Assembly (NCBI GenBank): GCA_036011305.1
Contig: DASCNA010000267.1
Span: forward strand, 1-64,000
Direction: 5' to 3'
Source: DASCNA01 sp036011305
GTDB lineage: Bacteria > Verrucomicrobiota > Lentisphaeria > Victivallales > GWF2-38-69
DNA: 64,000 nucleotides
The position numbers were made by a program, and so were the translations under genes. Position 1 is the stretch's first letter; every line of letters begins with the position of its first letter. The notes under the pieces were generated by a model. It made no database searches, was not told where the DNA came from, and saw only the letters and a list, made by a program, of their open reading frames with translations. Shown here in pieces: positions 17,999 to 26,366 of this stretch.

Positions 17999-18259
17999 TT
18001 ATTTTTTATCTTTCTGTAATTTAACATTAGAGATATGTACGGAAACAGATCTTTCAACTAAACCACCTTGTGGGTTTTCCTGAGATTTCTTAATTGTTCT
18101 GATCCCTATCTGCTTTTTCTTTTCATCAGATAAGCCAGTCATTTCCAATACTACTCTATCCTTGGCCTTTAAGACAGCTTTTATTTTAGCGTCTTCGCCT
18201 TTCCATTTACCGCTTATCACAGTAACTTTATCACCAGTTTTTACATGTGTTTTTATCAT
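17999..18259 (-). CDS. rplX: 50S ribosomal protein L24
   Basis: 86 aa. It has the KOW motif GDKVTVISGKWKGED near the N-terminus and the GGLVERSVSVHISNV segment. It overlaps the rplN stop by one base. It is shorter at the C-terminus than the E. coli form, within the family range. Confidence 0.95.
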   Translation of the reverse strand: MIKTHVKTGDKVTVISGKWKGEDAKIKAVLKAKDRVVLEMTGLSDEKKKQIGIRTIKKSQENPQGGLVERSVSVHISNVKLQKDKK

Positions 18260-18624
18260 TATAACACCTCTGGAGCTAAAGATATTATTTTCATAAAGTT
18301 CCTTTCACGAAGCTCACGTGCAACAGGGCCGAAAATACGAGTCCCTCTTGGATTGTTCTGCGCATCAATTATAACCGCAGAATTACGGTCAAAATTTAAA
18401 TAAGAACCATCTTGTCTTCTGATTTTTGAAGCAGTTCTAACTACAACAGCTTTTACTACTTCACCCTTTTTTATATTTCCACTAGGAGAAGCTTCTTTTA
18501 CAGTGGCAGTGATTACATCACCAACTCTGGCATATTTTTTCCTCTGTCCAAGTACTGTAATTGCCACAATTCTTTTTGCACCACTATTGTCAGCTACTTC
18601 TAGGCTTGATTGCATCTGTATCAT
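18259..18624 (-). CDS. rplN: 50S ribosomal protein L14
   Basis: 121 aa. It shows MIQMQSSLEVADNSGAKR at the start, a KKGEVVKAVVVRT-type core, the FDRNSAVIIDAQNNPRGTRI block and the ending LRERNFMKIISLAPEVL. Length is standard. Confidence 0.97.
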   Translation of the reverse strand: MIQMQSSLEVADNSGAKRIVAITVLGQRKKYARVGDVITATVKEASPSGNIKKGEVVKAVVVRTASKIRRQDGSYLNFDRNSAVIIDAQNNPRGTRIFGPVARELRERNFMKIISLAPEVL

Positions 18625-18654
18625 AATAAAATTCCTATCTCTTTAGTAAGATTA

Positions 18655-18927
18655 TTAAGATTGACCAAGAATCTTTACCAGTCTCCAACGTTTTAACTTG
18701 CTGGAAGGTTTAGTTTCCTGAATTGAAACTTTATTACCAACTTTAGCATCGTTATTTTCGTCATGAGCATAGTATTTCTTTGTTGATTTCACCACTTTTT
18801 TATAAAGTGGATGAGACGTACGTCTAGTAACTTCAACTACAATAGTTTTGTCCTGGCAATCACTCACTACTATTCCTTCTCGTGTTTTACGAAGGTTTCG
18901 TGTATTATTTTGCTTTTCTGTATCCAT
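18655..18927 (-). CDS. rpsQ: 30S ribosomal protein S17
   Basis: 90 aa. It is an OB-fold protein with KTREGIVVSDCQDKTIVVEV, the KKYYAHDENNDAKVGN loop and the C-terminal RWRLVKILG. It lies between rpmC and rplN. Confidence 0.96.
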   Translation of the reverse strand: MDTEKQNNTRNLRKTREGIVVSDCQDKTIVVEVTRRTSHPLYKKVVKSTKKYYAHDENNDAKVGNKVSIQETKPSSKLKRWRLVKILGQS

Positions 18928-18957
18928 AATTAATTCCTACTTATTTGATCCGAATAA

Positions 18958-19158
18958 TTACTGATCACCAGCGCTATTGCGTCTTGTTTGTTCAGTTTTG
19001 ATTCTGGCTATATCGTTTTTTACCTGCTTTATTCTAGCACCGTTTTGTAACTGCCCAGTTTTAGCTTGAATTTTAAGATTAAATTTCTCTTTTGATAATT
19101 CATCAATGCTATTTTTTAATTCTGGATCAGTCATCTCTCTAATTTCAGACATCTTCAT
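18958..19158 (-). CDS. rpmC: 50S ribosomal protein L29
   Basis: 66 aa, two antiparallel helices. It shows the start MKMSEIREMTDPEL, KEKFNLKIQAKTGQL in the middle, and VKNDIARIKTEQTRR at the end. It lies near the exit of the peptide tunnel. Confidence 0.96.
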   Translation of the reverse strand: MKMSEIREMTDPELKNSIDELSKEKFNLKIQAKTGQLQNGARIKQVKNDIARIKTEQTRRNSAGDQ

Positions 19159-19171
19159 AATAAATAATCCG

Positions 19172-19579
19172 TTAACGAGTTAAAAATTTAGTTTTTATAG
19201 AGAGCTTAGCTGCGGCCTTACAAAGAGCTTCGCGAGCTGTATTTTCAGTACAACCACTAATTTCAAAAAGTACTCTGCCTGGACGTACGCAAGCAACCCA
19301 AGCGTCAGTATTACCTTTACCCTTACCCATTCTAACTTCCAATGGTTTTTTGGATATTGGTTTGTCAGGATAAAATCTTATCCAAACTTTACCACGTCTG
19401 TTTAAGTGTCTGTTGATAGCAATACGAGCTGCTTCTATTTGATTATTTCTAACCCAGCCTCTGTCCAGAGCCTGTAAACCATAATCGCCAAAGTCAATTT
19501 TATTATTGCTCTGTGCGTTTCCGGACAAGCTACCACGCTGGATTTTTCTATGTTTCATCCTTTTGGGCATTAAGGCCAT
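19172..19579 (-). CDS. rplP: 50S ribosomal protein L16
   Basis: 135 aa. It has the start ALMPKRMKHRKIQRG, FGDYGLQALDRGWV, WIRFYPDKPISKKPLEVRMG and the C-terminal CKAAAKLSIKTKF. The stop of rpsC lies 3 bases before its ATG. Confidence 0.97.
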   Translation of the reverse strand: MALMPKRMKHRKIQRGSLSGNAQSNNKIDFGDYGLQALDRGWVRNNQIEAARIAINRHLNRRGKVWIRFYPDKPISKKPLEVRMGKGKGNTDAWVACVRPGRVLFEISGCTENTAREALCKAAAKLSIKTKFLTR

Positions 19580-19582
19580 GAT

Positions 19583-20218
19583 TTACTTCTCCTCAGTTAC
19601 TTCCGGGTTACATATCCAAACTTTGATTCCTATTTTGCCTGCAGGTGTATCTGCTTCTGCAGCGCCGTAACCAATGTTTGCTCTAATTGTATGAAGTGGA
19701 GTTTTTCCTTCTTTATACTGCTCAGTTCTTGCTAATTCAGCTCCACCTAAACGTCCTGAAGCTTTAACTTTGATCCCAAGAGCGCCATTGTCCATTGCTA
19801 ACTGAATAGCTCTTTTCATAGCTCTACGGAAACCAATTCTTCTAACTAGCTGCATTGCTATATTGTCAGCAACCAATTGAGCGTTTGTTTCAGGTTTTTT
19901 TACTTCATGAATATCAATTTTAATTTCTGAGTTATTTGCTAATTTAGCTAAACTTGTCTGGAGTCTTTCAAACTCTCCTTTACGGCTAGCTAAAATACCA
20001 GGGCGTGCTGAATATATATCAACAGCAATTCTGCTTGATGCCCTGTGAATTACAACTCTTGAAATAGCTGCATGAGCAAATTCTTTTTTTACAAAGTCAC
20101 GTATCTTTAGGTCTTCGTGCAGCCATCCTCCAAAAGTGGATTTTCTTGCAAACCATTTTGAATCCCAATCTTTAGTTGTTGTGACTCTGAAGCTAATTGG
20201 ATTAACTTTCTGTCCCAC
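19583..20218 (-). CDS. rpsC: 30S ribosomal protein S3
   Basis: 211 aa, at the short end for S3. The start is GTG with AAAGGA 8 bases upstream. It shows MGQKVNPISFRV, a KH domain around EIKIDIHEVKKPE, and the C-terminal GIKVKASGRLGGAELARTE and IGIKVWI motifs. It lacks the long basic C-terminal tail of the E. coli protein. Confidence 0.97.
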   Translation of the reverse strand: MGQKVNPISFRVTTTKDWDSKWFARKSTFGGWLHEDLKIRDFVKKEFAHAAISRVVIHRASSRIAVDIYSARPGILASRKGEFERLQTSLAKLANNSEIKIDIHEVKKPETNAQLVADNIAMQLVRRIGFRRAMKRAIQLAMDNGALGIKVKASGRLGGAELARTEQYKEGKTPLHTIRANIGYGAAEADTPAGKIGIKVWICNPEVTEEK

Positions 20219-20237
20219 GATAATTTCCTTTCATTTA

Positions 20238-20570
20238 TTAATCGTTCGAAAGAACGATTCTAAAGTGACTAGTTCTCTTGAGGATTCTTCCTGCCATACC
20301 TCTAGCTTTAGGTCTGAAGCGTTTCATTGTTGGAGCGGCTCCTACAATTGCTTCCTTCACAACTAAGTCTTCTCTGTCTAAATCAAAGTTATTTTCTGCA
20401 TTAGCAACAGCTGAACGCAAAGTCTTTGCCATTAGACGAGCTGCTTTTTTTGGTAGTAAATCAACCAAATTTAAAGCCTCAGTCGCCGATTTTCCCTGTA
20501 AAAGTCTAGCTACATGTCTTGCTTTTTCAGGAGATATTCGTACATATTTTGTAACTGCTCTTACTTCCAT
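20238..20570 (-). CDS. rplV: 50S ribosomal protein L22
   Basis: 110 aa. It lines the peptide exit tunnel. It shows AVTKYVRISPEKARHVAR at the N-terminus and the tunnel hairpin sequence PTMKRFRPKARGMAGRI, ending RTSHFRIVLSND. It is the first ribosomal gene of this cluster. In most bacteria rplB and rpsS precede it, but here the gene before it encodes a predicted exported protein, 15 bases away. Confidence 0.96.
   Translation of the reverse strand: MEVRAVTKYVRISPEKARHVARLLQGKSATEALNLVDLLPKKAARLMAKTLRSAVANAENNFDLDREDLVVKEAIVGAAPTMKRFRPKARGMAGRILKRTSHFRIVLSND
20241..20258. repeat. Perfect hairpin at the 3' end of rplV
   Basis: ATCGTTC and GAACGAT form a 7-bp perfect stem closed by a GAAA tetraloop on the plus strand (TTTC on the coding strand). 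It covers the last sense codons and stop region of rplV, next to the rpsC ribosome binding site. It may affect mRNA stability or rpsC translation. It lacks a T tract and is not a classical terminator. Confidence 0.4.
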
Positions 20571-20585
20571 AATACATCCATCTGA

Positions 20586-21308
20586 TTAATGTTTTAATAA
20601 TTTTGCTAACATCCCTGGAGTGACATCAACAATTTTACCTTTTGTTATAATTGCTGCAGACAGGTAAGGTCTGACTGCGACGACTTTTACAAAGGTGTTT
20701 CTTGCGCCATCAATTCTCCATTCGAAACCTACGTTAACCCCGTCTAAAAAACCTGCGCTAAGGACAACAACATTTAACTTACTGTTGACATCAAGAACGT
20801 TGGCTGTTTTAGAATTGAGCTTAATAGTCGGTTTATTAACAAGTGCTCCATATTTCTCGGCTGCTGATTTTATTTCTTCAACTCTTAACTGGAGCCTTAG
20901 TTTTTTCTCATAAGGTATCGATAAATTTTCTAATTCTGCATCAAAGTAATTACAAAATTTAATAGTTCGTCTTACGAGATGTTCACCTTCTCTGGAATTT
21001 AATTCCAGATTTTTAAGTATTTCCAAATATTGGTTGCTCGCTGATATTGCATCATCCCCTGCAATAAGACTGGTTAAACCAATTTTTACCCTAGAAATCT
21101 CTTGTTTTTTTTTCTCTGTTTTTAAAAGAACTTCCGATAATTTACTGCTGACATCATATTTTTGTATATGAGTAGCATTCAAATCAGGAACTTTACTCAC
21201 ATTTTCTGTGTTATTATCCGCAAATAATATATTTACACAGACAAATGAGGCATTAAAAATAGTCAATGTTAGCAGTTTTTTCCACCTGAATTCAAAAAAA
21301 AAAGACAT
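20586..21308 (-). CDS. Predicted exported protein of unknown function
   Basis: 240 aa that I do not recognise. A basic start (FRWKK) and a hydrophobic stretch LLTLTIFNASFVCVNILFA (about 12-30) look like a signal peptide or membrane anchor. The middle is charged and helical, probably coiled coil (about 55-145). The C-terminal 90 residues are beta-like (LNVVVLSAGFLDGVNVGFEWRI, VVAVRPYLSAAIITKGKI), reminiscent of a small barrel-like module. The position is odd: 15 bases upstream of rplV and 15 bases downstream of topA on the same strand, so it should be transcribed with ribosomal genes. A periplasmic or envelope role is inferred only from the N-terminus. Confidence 0.7.
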   Translation of the reverse strand: MSFFFEFRWKKLLTLTIFNASFVCVNILFADNNTENVSKVPDLNATHIQKYDVSSKLSEVLLKTEKKKQEISRVKIGLTSLIAGDDAISASNQYLEILKNLELNSREGEHLVRRTIKFCNYFDAELENLSIPYEKKLRLQLRVEEIKSAAEKYGALVNKPTIKLNSKTANVLDVNSKLNVVVLSAGFLDGVNVGFEWRIDGARNTFVKVVAVRPYLSAAIITKGKIVDVTPGMLAKLLKH

Positions 21309-21323
21309 TATTTCTAAGTTTCA

Positions 21324-23849
21324 TTATTTCTTTTCATATTTTGAAACTAATTTTTTTAAAGCATAGTACTGTTTAGGGCTTAAATTCTTTTTAGTTTCAA
21401 ACTGTTTTTTCAGAGAAGAGTAAAATGATTTATCATCATATTTTCTCTTACCTTTTTGTATTGGTTCATCCCAGGAATTTGTATTTTCTAATATTTTTAT
21501 ATACTTTTCAATTTCTTCTTTTTTTTCATTATCAATATTGCTCTTACTGTTTATTGAATTAATTTCAGATTCAGAAATTTCAAGCAACTCTGAAAATAAA
21601 TGGAAGTCAGACATTGCGTCTTTATTAGCAATACCTATTTTTTTAAATACATATAACTGCTTTGTGGATAGATTTCTTCCTGAGTCAACTTGATCACTTA
21701 GTGATTTAATAAAAGATGCTTCATCAAAACTATTCTCCTTATCAAACTCTATATTCTCAAACAATTTAAAAGTAGTTTGATATTTCTTTGTTTTTTGAGC
21801 AAGTTCTTCGCTGTTTTTCTTTCTCTCAATATCTTTAAGTTTTATATCTTCTTTCAAATCAGTAATTTCTGAGGAAAAATTATATTTTTTTGCTAATGCA
21901 GCTAATTCAGGCACTTGATCTTCGTATTTCAACGCTAGTTTTAAAAGTGATTCCCACTGCTTTGACGTTAATTTACTGTTTTTTTCATGTTGCTTGACAA
22001 TAGAAGAGTAAAAACGCTGATCGTTATAAGTTCTTGTTCCCTTTTTTTCTGCAGGAGCCCATTCTTTAATTTTATCTAGTATATTAAACAAGTTAGTAAC
22101 TTTATCTTCGTCTGGAGCAGAGTTGTATTTTGCATTTTGCAGCCATTTTGAAAAATGATCATAAAAAACAGTTAGCATGTGTGACCAGGCTTCATTGCCT
22201 TCTTCGATTTTATCCAGCTCATTTTCCATTTTTGCTGTAAAGCCGATATTAAAAAGATCGGGAAGGGTTTTTATAAGATACTCATTGACTTTGAAACCTA
22301 AGTCTTCAGGAATCAGTTTTCCTTTTTCTTTTAATACATACTTTCTATTTTGAATAGTATTAACAATCGTGGCATACGTCGAAGGCCTGCCTATACCATT
22401 AGCTTCCAGTTCTTTAATCAGTGAAGGTTCTGTGTACCTTGGAGGAGGTTCAGTGAATTTTTGTTCATGAGATAATGAATCCAATGCACAGATGTCACCC
22501 TCTTTTATCTTATATAAAAAATCCGGTTTATTTTTCTTATTGTTCTCCTGATTTGCCGGTTCTAGTACTTTTGTGAAACCTGGAAATACTGTTGTAGTGC
22601 TAATTGCTCTGAAAATATATTCGTTTCCATTCACATTGGCGGCAGAGTCGACAGTTGATTTTGAAATATCAGCAGCAATCATCTGGCTTGCCAAAAATCT
22701 ATTCCATATCAGATTATATAAACTAAATTGATCTTTGTTCAATTTAGTCAGCAGACTTTTTGGTGCCCTATTAATATCTGTAGGGCGGATAGCTTCGTGG
22801 GCTTCCTGCGCTGTTGATTTATTTTTATATATATTAGGTTTGGAAGGAATGTAGTTTCCACCATAGTTTTCTTTGATATAGTTTTTGGTTTGTTCCTGAG
22901 CATCTTTAGAAATAGTGAATGAGTCTGTACGCATGTAAGTGATTAGACCGGATATATCATTATTGCCCAAGTCAATTCCTTCATAAAGCTGTTGAGCAAC
23001 CTGCATTGTTTTATTTGCAGGAAACCTCAAAGCAGAACCCGCTGCCTGTTGGAGTGTACTTGTTATAAATGGTGGTGGGGCATGTTTTTTGACTTTTTCT
23101 GTTTTAGATATTTTTACTGTCAGATTTTTTTCTGCTTTGATTGCATTATATATTTCATCTGCCAGTTTTTTATTTGTAATATCGACTTTTTTGTTGTTAA
23201 CGAGAACAAGTTTTGCGCTAAACAGTTTATCTGTTTCATTTTTCCAGAGAAGATCGGCTACAAAATTCCAATATTCTTTTTGAACAAAATTCAAAATTTC
23301 CTGTTCTCTTTCACATACTATTCTTAAAGCGACTGACTGAACTCTGCCGGCACTGATATTTCTTTTTACCTGAGACCAGAGGAGTGGGCTTACCTGATAG
23401 CCAACTAATCGATCTAAAATTCTTCTTGCCTGTTGAGAATCAACTAAATTTTTATTTATATCGCTTGTTGATTCGAAAGCTTTTTTAATTGCAGTTTTGG
23501 TTATTTCATGAAATTCAACTCTGCTAAATTTACTATCAGTTTTTTTCTTTAACAGTTCCTGTAAATGCCAGGCAATGGCTTCTCCTTCTCTGTCAGGGTC
23601 AGTTGCAAGATAAATGGTATCAGCTTTTTTTGCAGCTTCAGTTAAATCTTTGATAATAGCAGATTTTGTATTTTTATATTCGGGTTTAAAATTTTTCTCT
23701 ATATCAACACCTAATGTTTTTTGAGGTAAATCCCTAACATGTCCCATTGATGCCATTAAAATATAATCACTGCCCAAAATTCTTCCAATACTTCGTGCTT
23801 TTGCAGGGGACTCAACAATTACTAATTTTTTATTACCGGATGCTCCCAT
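21324..23849 (-). CDS. topA: DNA topoisomerase I with an unusual C-terminal region
   Basis: Type IA topoisomerase, 841 aa, relaxing negative supercoils. The Toprim domain starts KLVIVESPAKARSIGRIL (about 7-24), with MGHVRDLPQ and DPDREGEAIAWHL. The catalytic tyrosine is Tyr305 in GLITYMRTDSF, and EAHEAIRPTD and GIGRPSTYATIV follow. The last 240 residues contain no cysteine, so the usual C4 zinc ribbons are missing. Three related helical units replace them, at about 604-650, 700-740 and 798-841, each with a pattern like FYSSLxKQ...LSxKQ...LKKL. AAGGA lies 6 bases before the ATG. It may head the transcript that continues into the ribosomal genes. Confidence 0.95.
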   Translation of the reverse strand: MGASGNKKLVIVESPAKARSIGRILGSDYILMASMGHVRDLPQKTLGVDIEKNFKPEYKNTKSAIIKDLTEAAKKADTIYLATDPDREGEAIAWHLQELLKKKTDSKFSRVEFHEITKTAIKKAFESTSDINKNLVDSQQARRILDRLVGYQVSPLLWSQVKRNISAGRVQSVALRIVCEREQEILNFVQKEYWNFVADLLWKNETDKLFSAKLVLVNNKKVDITNKKLADEIYNAIKAEKNLTVKISKTEKVKKHAPPPFITSTLQQAAGSALRFPANKTMQVAQQLYEGIDLGNNDISGLITYMRTDSFTISKDAQEQTKNYIKENYGGNYIPSKPNIYKNKSTAQEAHEAIRPTDINRAPKSLLTKLNKDQFSLYNLIWNRFLASQMIAADISKSTVDSAANVNGNEYIFRAISTTTVFPGFTKVLEPANQENNKKNKPDFLYKIKEGDICALDSLSHEQKFTEPPPRYTEPSLIKELEANGIGRPSTYATIVNTIQNRKYVLKEKGKLIPEDLGFKVNEYLIKTLPDLFNIGFTAKMENELDKIEEGNEAWSHMLTVFYDHFSKWLQNAKYNSAPDEDKVTNLFNILDKIKEWAPAEKKGTRTYNDQRFYSSIVKQHEKNSKLTSKQWESLLKLALKYEDQVPELAALAKKYNFSSEITDLKEDIKLKDIERKKNSEELAQKTKKYQTTFKLFENIEFDKENSFDEASFIKSLSDQVDSGRNLSTKQLYVFKKIGIANKDAMSDFHLFSELLEISESEINSINSKSNIDNEKKEEIEKYIKILENTNSWDEPIQKGKRKYDDKSFYSSLKKQFETKKNLSPKQYYALKKLVSKYEKK

Positions 23850-24072
23850 ATAATGTCCTTAAAGTTTAATATAAAATAAGTTAAGATATTCTACCGTACA
23901 TATCAGATGTGTTAAATATATAATACCTGATATTTAAGTTTATATTAAATGAAATCTAAAAAAATTGCATATATTTCTTTTATTGTCAAATGATTTTTAA
24001 TTTAAATAATCAATTATTTGAGTTTATGAACACTGTTTAAAATTGATATTTTGTATAATAAAATTTAAATTT

Positions 24073-25020
24073 TTATTTAAATAAAATTCTGTTTTTAGTT
24101 TTTATGAAGCTTTTGAAAGTTTTTACAAATAAAATAATTTCATTTTTTTTCTCTTCATCTATAGCTTTAGTGAGGTCTAAAAGCATATTTCGGTACATTA
24201 CATTTTTGTTAGAGCTATCATCAAGAGGTTTTAAATATTGAACAACCATAGAATGCTGAATAGAATAATCATTAATTTTGCCTAAATGATCCTGTATTTC
24301 CTTAAGTTCTTCAATAAGGACTGTTAGGCTTTCTGATAGATATAAATTTGAAAAAAGTTCTATAAGATAACGAAGTTTTTTAAATTGTATGCGTAGTCTA
24401 TGAAATTTCTTATCAGGACTGGAAGTTAAAATTTTACTCCCGGGTTTAAAAATTTTACTGTATCTTATATTTATTTGTTCAGTAACCATATCTTTAATAT
24501 AAAGATCTGAATTAATATCTTTTTGTTTTTCGTTATCAGTTTTTAAAAAAACATTTAATTTTTTTATAAAATTCCTATGTTCTTGAGATAAAATATCTTT
24601 TACAACTTCTTTATAAGCTGTCCTTCTTTTCAATTCTAGCTTATGGAAAAAAACTTCAAGAAGGTCTCTGTTCTTCTTATTTAGTAAATCTAAATAAAAT
24701 TTTTTATTCATAAGGAATACATCTAAATCTCTGAGCTGGTTTGTAGAATTTGCTATGAAACTGAACTTGTCAGTTAAATCATCTGTTAAGTATTTATCAT
24801 AGATTTTTTTAAGCTGTGTTAAAATAGATCTGGATTTCCTGATTGAAACCCTGTAATCATGTAGAAATTCATCACCGATATCCTCTATAATTCCTTTTTC
24901 ATTCCGGTGCATTATCAGTGCTAGTTCTTTTAATAGTTTTTTTACTGCTGTATATGCAGTTTCATTATAACTGAAATTTATTTTGAATTTATTAGAATAA
25001 CTATTAGTTTTTTTTTCCAT
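24073..25020 (-). CDS. CHAD domain protein
   Basis: 315 aa. The conserved histidine-helix motifs of CHAD domains are visible: EFLHDYRVSIRKSRSIL (about 47-63), NQLRDLDVFL, and KKFHRLRIQFKKLRYLIELF with IQDHLGKINDYSI near the C-terminus. CHAD domains bind inorganic polyphosphate and are often fused to or neighbouring CYTH phosphatases. Neither a CYTH domain nor a polyphosphate kinase is in this window. It is predicted to be cytoplasmic. It is divergently arranged with leuB across a 223-base AT-rich gap and followed by another 223-base gap before topA, neither with a recognised element apart from the leuB promoter candidate. Confidence 0.85.
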   Translation of the reverse strand: MEKKTNSYSNKFKINFSYNETAYTAVKKLLKELALIMHRNEKGIIEDIGDEFLHDYRVSIRKSRSILTQLKKIYDKYLTDDLTDKFSFIANSTNQLRDLDVFLMNKKFYLDLLNKKNRDLLEVFFHKLELKRRTAYKEVVKDILSQEHRNFIKKLNVFLKTDNEKQKDINSDLYIKDMVTEQINIRYSKIFKPGSKILTSSPDKKFHRLRIQFKKLRYLIELFSNLYLSESLTVLIEELKEIQDHLGKINDYSIQHSMVVQYLKPLDDSSNKNVMYRNMLLDLTKAIDEEKKNEIILFVKTFKSFIKTKNRILFK

Positions 25021-25201
25021 TATTGTTTTATGAATTTCAATTCCTACTTCATTAAGTTTTGTCTTGAATTTTGAATTAACCGGTATGTATATTAAAATAT
25101 TTACTTCAATACATGTTTATCTTATTATAAATTCTACTTAAATAAACTAAGTTTTATTATTACTTATGTCAAAACAGAATATTAAGATTAAGTTAAAACT
25201 A

Positions 25202-25232
25202 TTGAAGATATGCATTTTTAAGTGACTATATT
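25202..25232 (+). promoter_or_regulatory. Possible promoter of the leuB operon
   Basis: TTGAAG (25202-25207) and TATATT (25227-25232) are 19 bases apart. Transcription starting just after would begin only a few bases before the upstream ATG at 25244 but about 60 bases before the TTG at 25298, which favours the latter as the translation start. Confidence 0.3.
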
Positions 25233-25297
25233 TAATAATACATATGGAAAATACTCAAGTATATAGTCAAATATTTAGTAAACGAAAGGATAGAATT

Positions 25298-26344
25298 TTG
25301 AATAACAAAGAGTATAAAATAGCCGTTATTCCTGGAGATGGCATAGGTCCGGAAGTTTCTTCTGTTGGATTAAATTTACTGGAAAAGGTGGCAGCAAAGC
25401 ATAATTTTTCTTATCAAAAGAAAATTTTTCCTTTTGGTGGAGAGCATTATTTGAATACAGGTGAAATTCTTTCTGATGAATCTATCGAAGAATTAAAAAA
25501 ATTTGATGTGATATATCTTGGTGCAATAGGCTCTCCTGATGTAAAACCTGGCATTTTAGAAAAAGGTATACTGTTGAAATTAAGATTTGATCTTGATCAA
25601 TATATTAATTTAAGACCTGTTAAACTTTATCCTGGAGTTGAAACACCTATCAAAGGAAAAAGTGCGAAGGATTTGGATTATATTGTGGTAAGAGAAAATA
25701 CAGGAGGACTATATACAGGTATAGGCGGTTTTACGATGAAGAACAGCGAGGATGAAGTTGCTGTTCAGTCCATGGTATATAATTATAAGCAGGTATCAAG
25801 ATGTTTAAGATATGCATTTGAAATTGCATCAGAGAGACCTAGAAAAACTTTGGCACTAATTGGTAAAACTAATGTGTTAACTTATACATTTGATTTGTGG
25901 GAAAGAGCATTTAATAAAATAGGTGAAACAGAATTTCCTGATGTAAAACGTGAATACTATCATGTTGATGCAACATGTATGCATATGGTAAACCAGCCTG
26001 AACGATTTGATGTAATGGTTACATCGAATATGTTTGGAGATATCATTACAGATTTGGGAGCAATGACTCAGGGGGGAATGGGAATGGCTGCGAGTGGTAA
26101 CCTGGACCCGACAAACAGCGCTCCGTCAATGTTTGAGCCTGTTCATGGTTCGGCCCCTGATATAGCAGGTAAAAACAAGGCTAACCCCATTGCTGCTGTT
26201 ATGAGTTTGAAAATGATGCTTGAATTCTTAGGAGAAAAAGAATCTGCTTTAGATATCGAAAAAGCACTTTGTGAAGTTACACCTTTAGAGTTAGATGATA
26301 TGTCAACAAGTGAAATTGAAATAGCGCTATTAAAAAATATCTAA
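25298..26344 (+). CDS. leuB: 3-Isopropylmalate dehydrogenase (isocitrate/isopropylmalate dehydrogenase family)
   Basis: NAD-dependent beta-decarboxylating dehydrogenase, most likely the third step of leucine synthesis. Family signs are IAVIPGDGIGPEV, YLGAIGSPDV, LRFDLDQYINLRPVKLYPG (substrate-loop arginines), VVRENTGGLY, a VDATCMHMV segment, and NMFGDIITDLGA plus FEPVHGSAPDIAGKNKANP in the cofactor site. Related tartrate or isocitrate dehydrogenases are alternatives. An in-frame ATG at 25244 would add 18 residues but has no ribosome site. The TTG at 25298 has AAGGA 7 bases upstream and places IAVIPGDG near the N-terminus as in relatives. leuA and leuCD are not in the window. It is followed 22 bases later by the primase-like gene. 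Confidence 0.78.
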   Translation: MNNKEYKIAVIPGDGIGPEVSSVGLNLLEKVAAKHNFSYQKKIFPFGGEHYLNTGEILSDESIEELKKFDVIYLGAIGSPDVKPGILEKGILLKLRFDLDQYINLRPVKLYPGVETPIKGKSAKDLDYIVVRENTGGLYTGIGGFTMKNSEDEVAVQSMVYNYKQVSRCLRYAFEIASERPRKTLALIGKTNVLTYTFDLWERAFNKIGETEFPDVKREYYHVDATCMHMVNQPERFDVMVTSNMFGDIITDLGAMTQGGMGMAASGNLDPTNSAPSMFEPVHGSAPDIAGKNKANPIAAVMSLKMMLEFLGEKESALDIEKALCEVTPLELDDMSTSEIEIALLKNI

Positions 26345-26366
26345 GTTTTAATTGAGCAGGTTTAAA

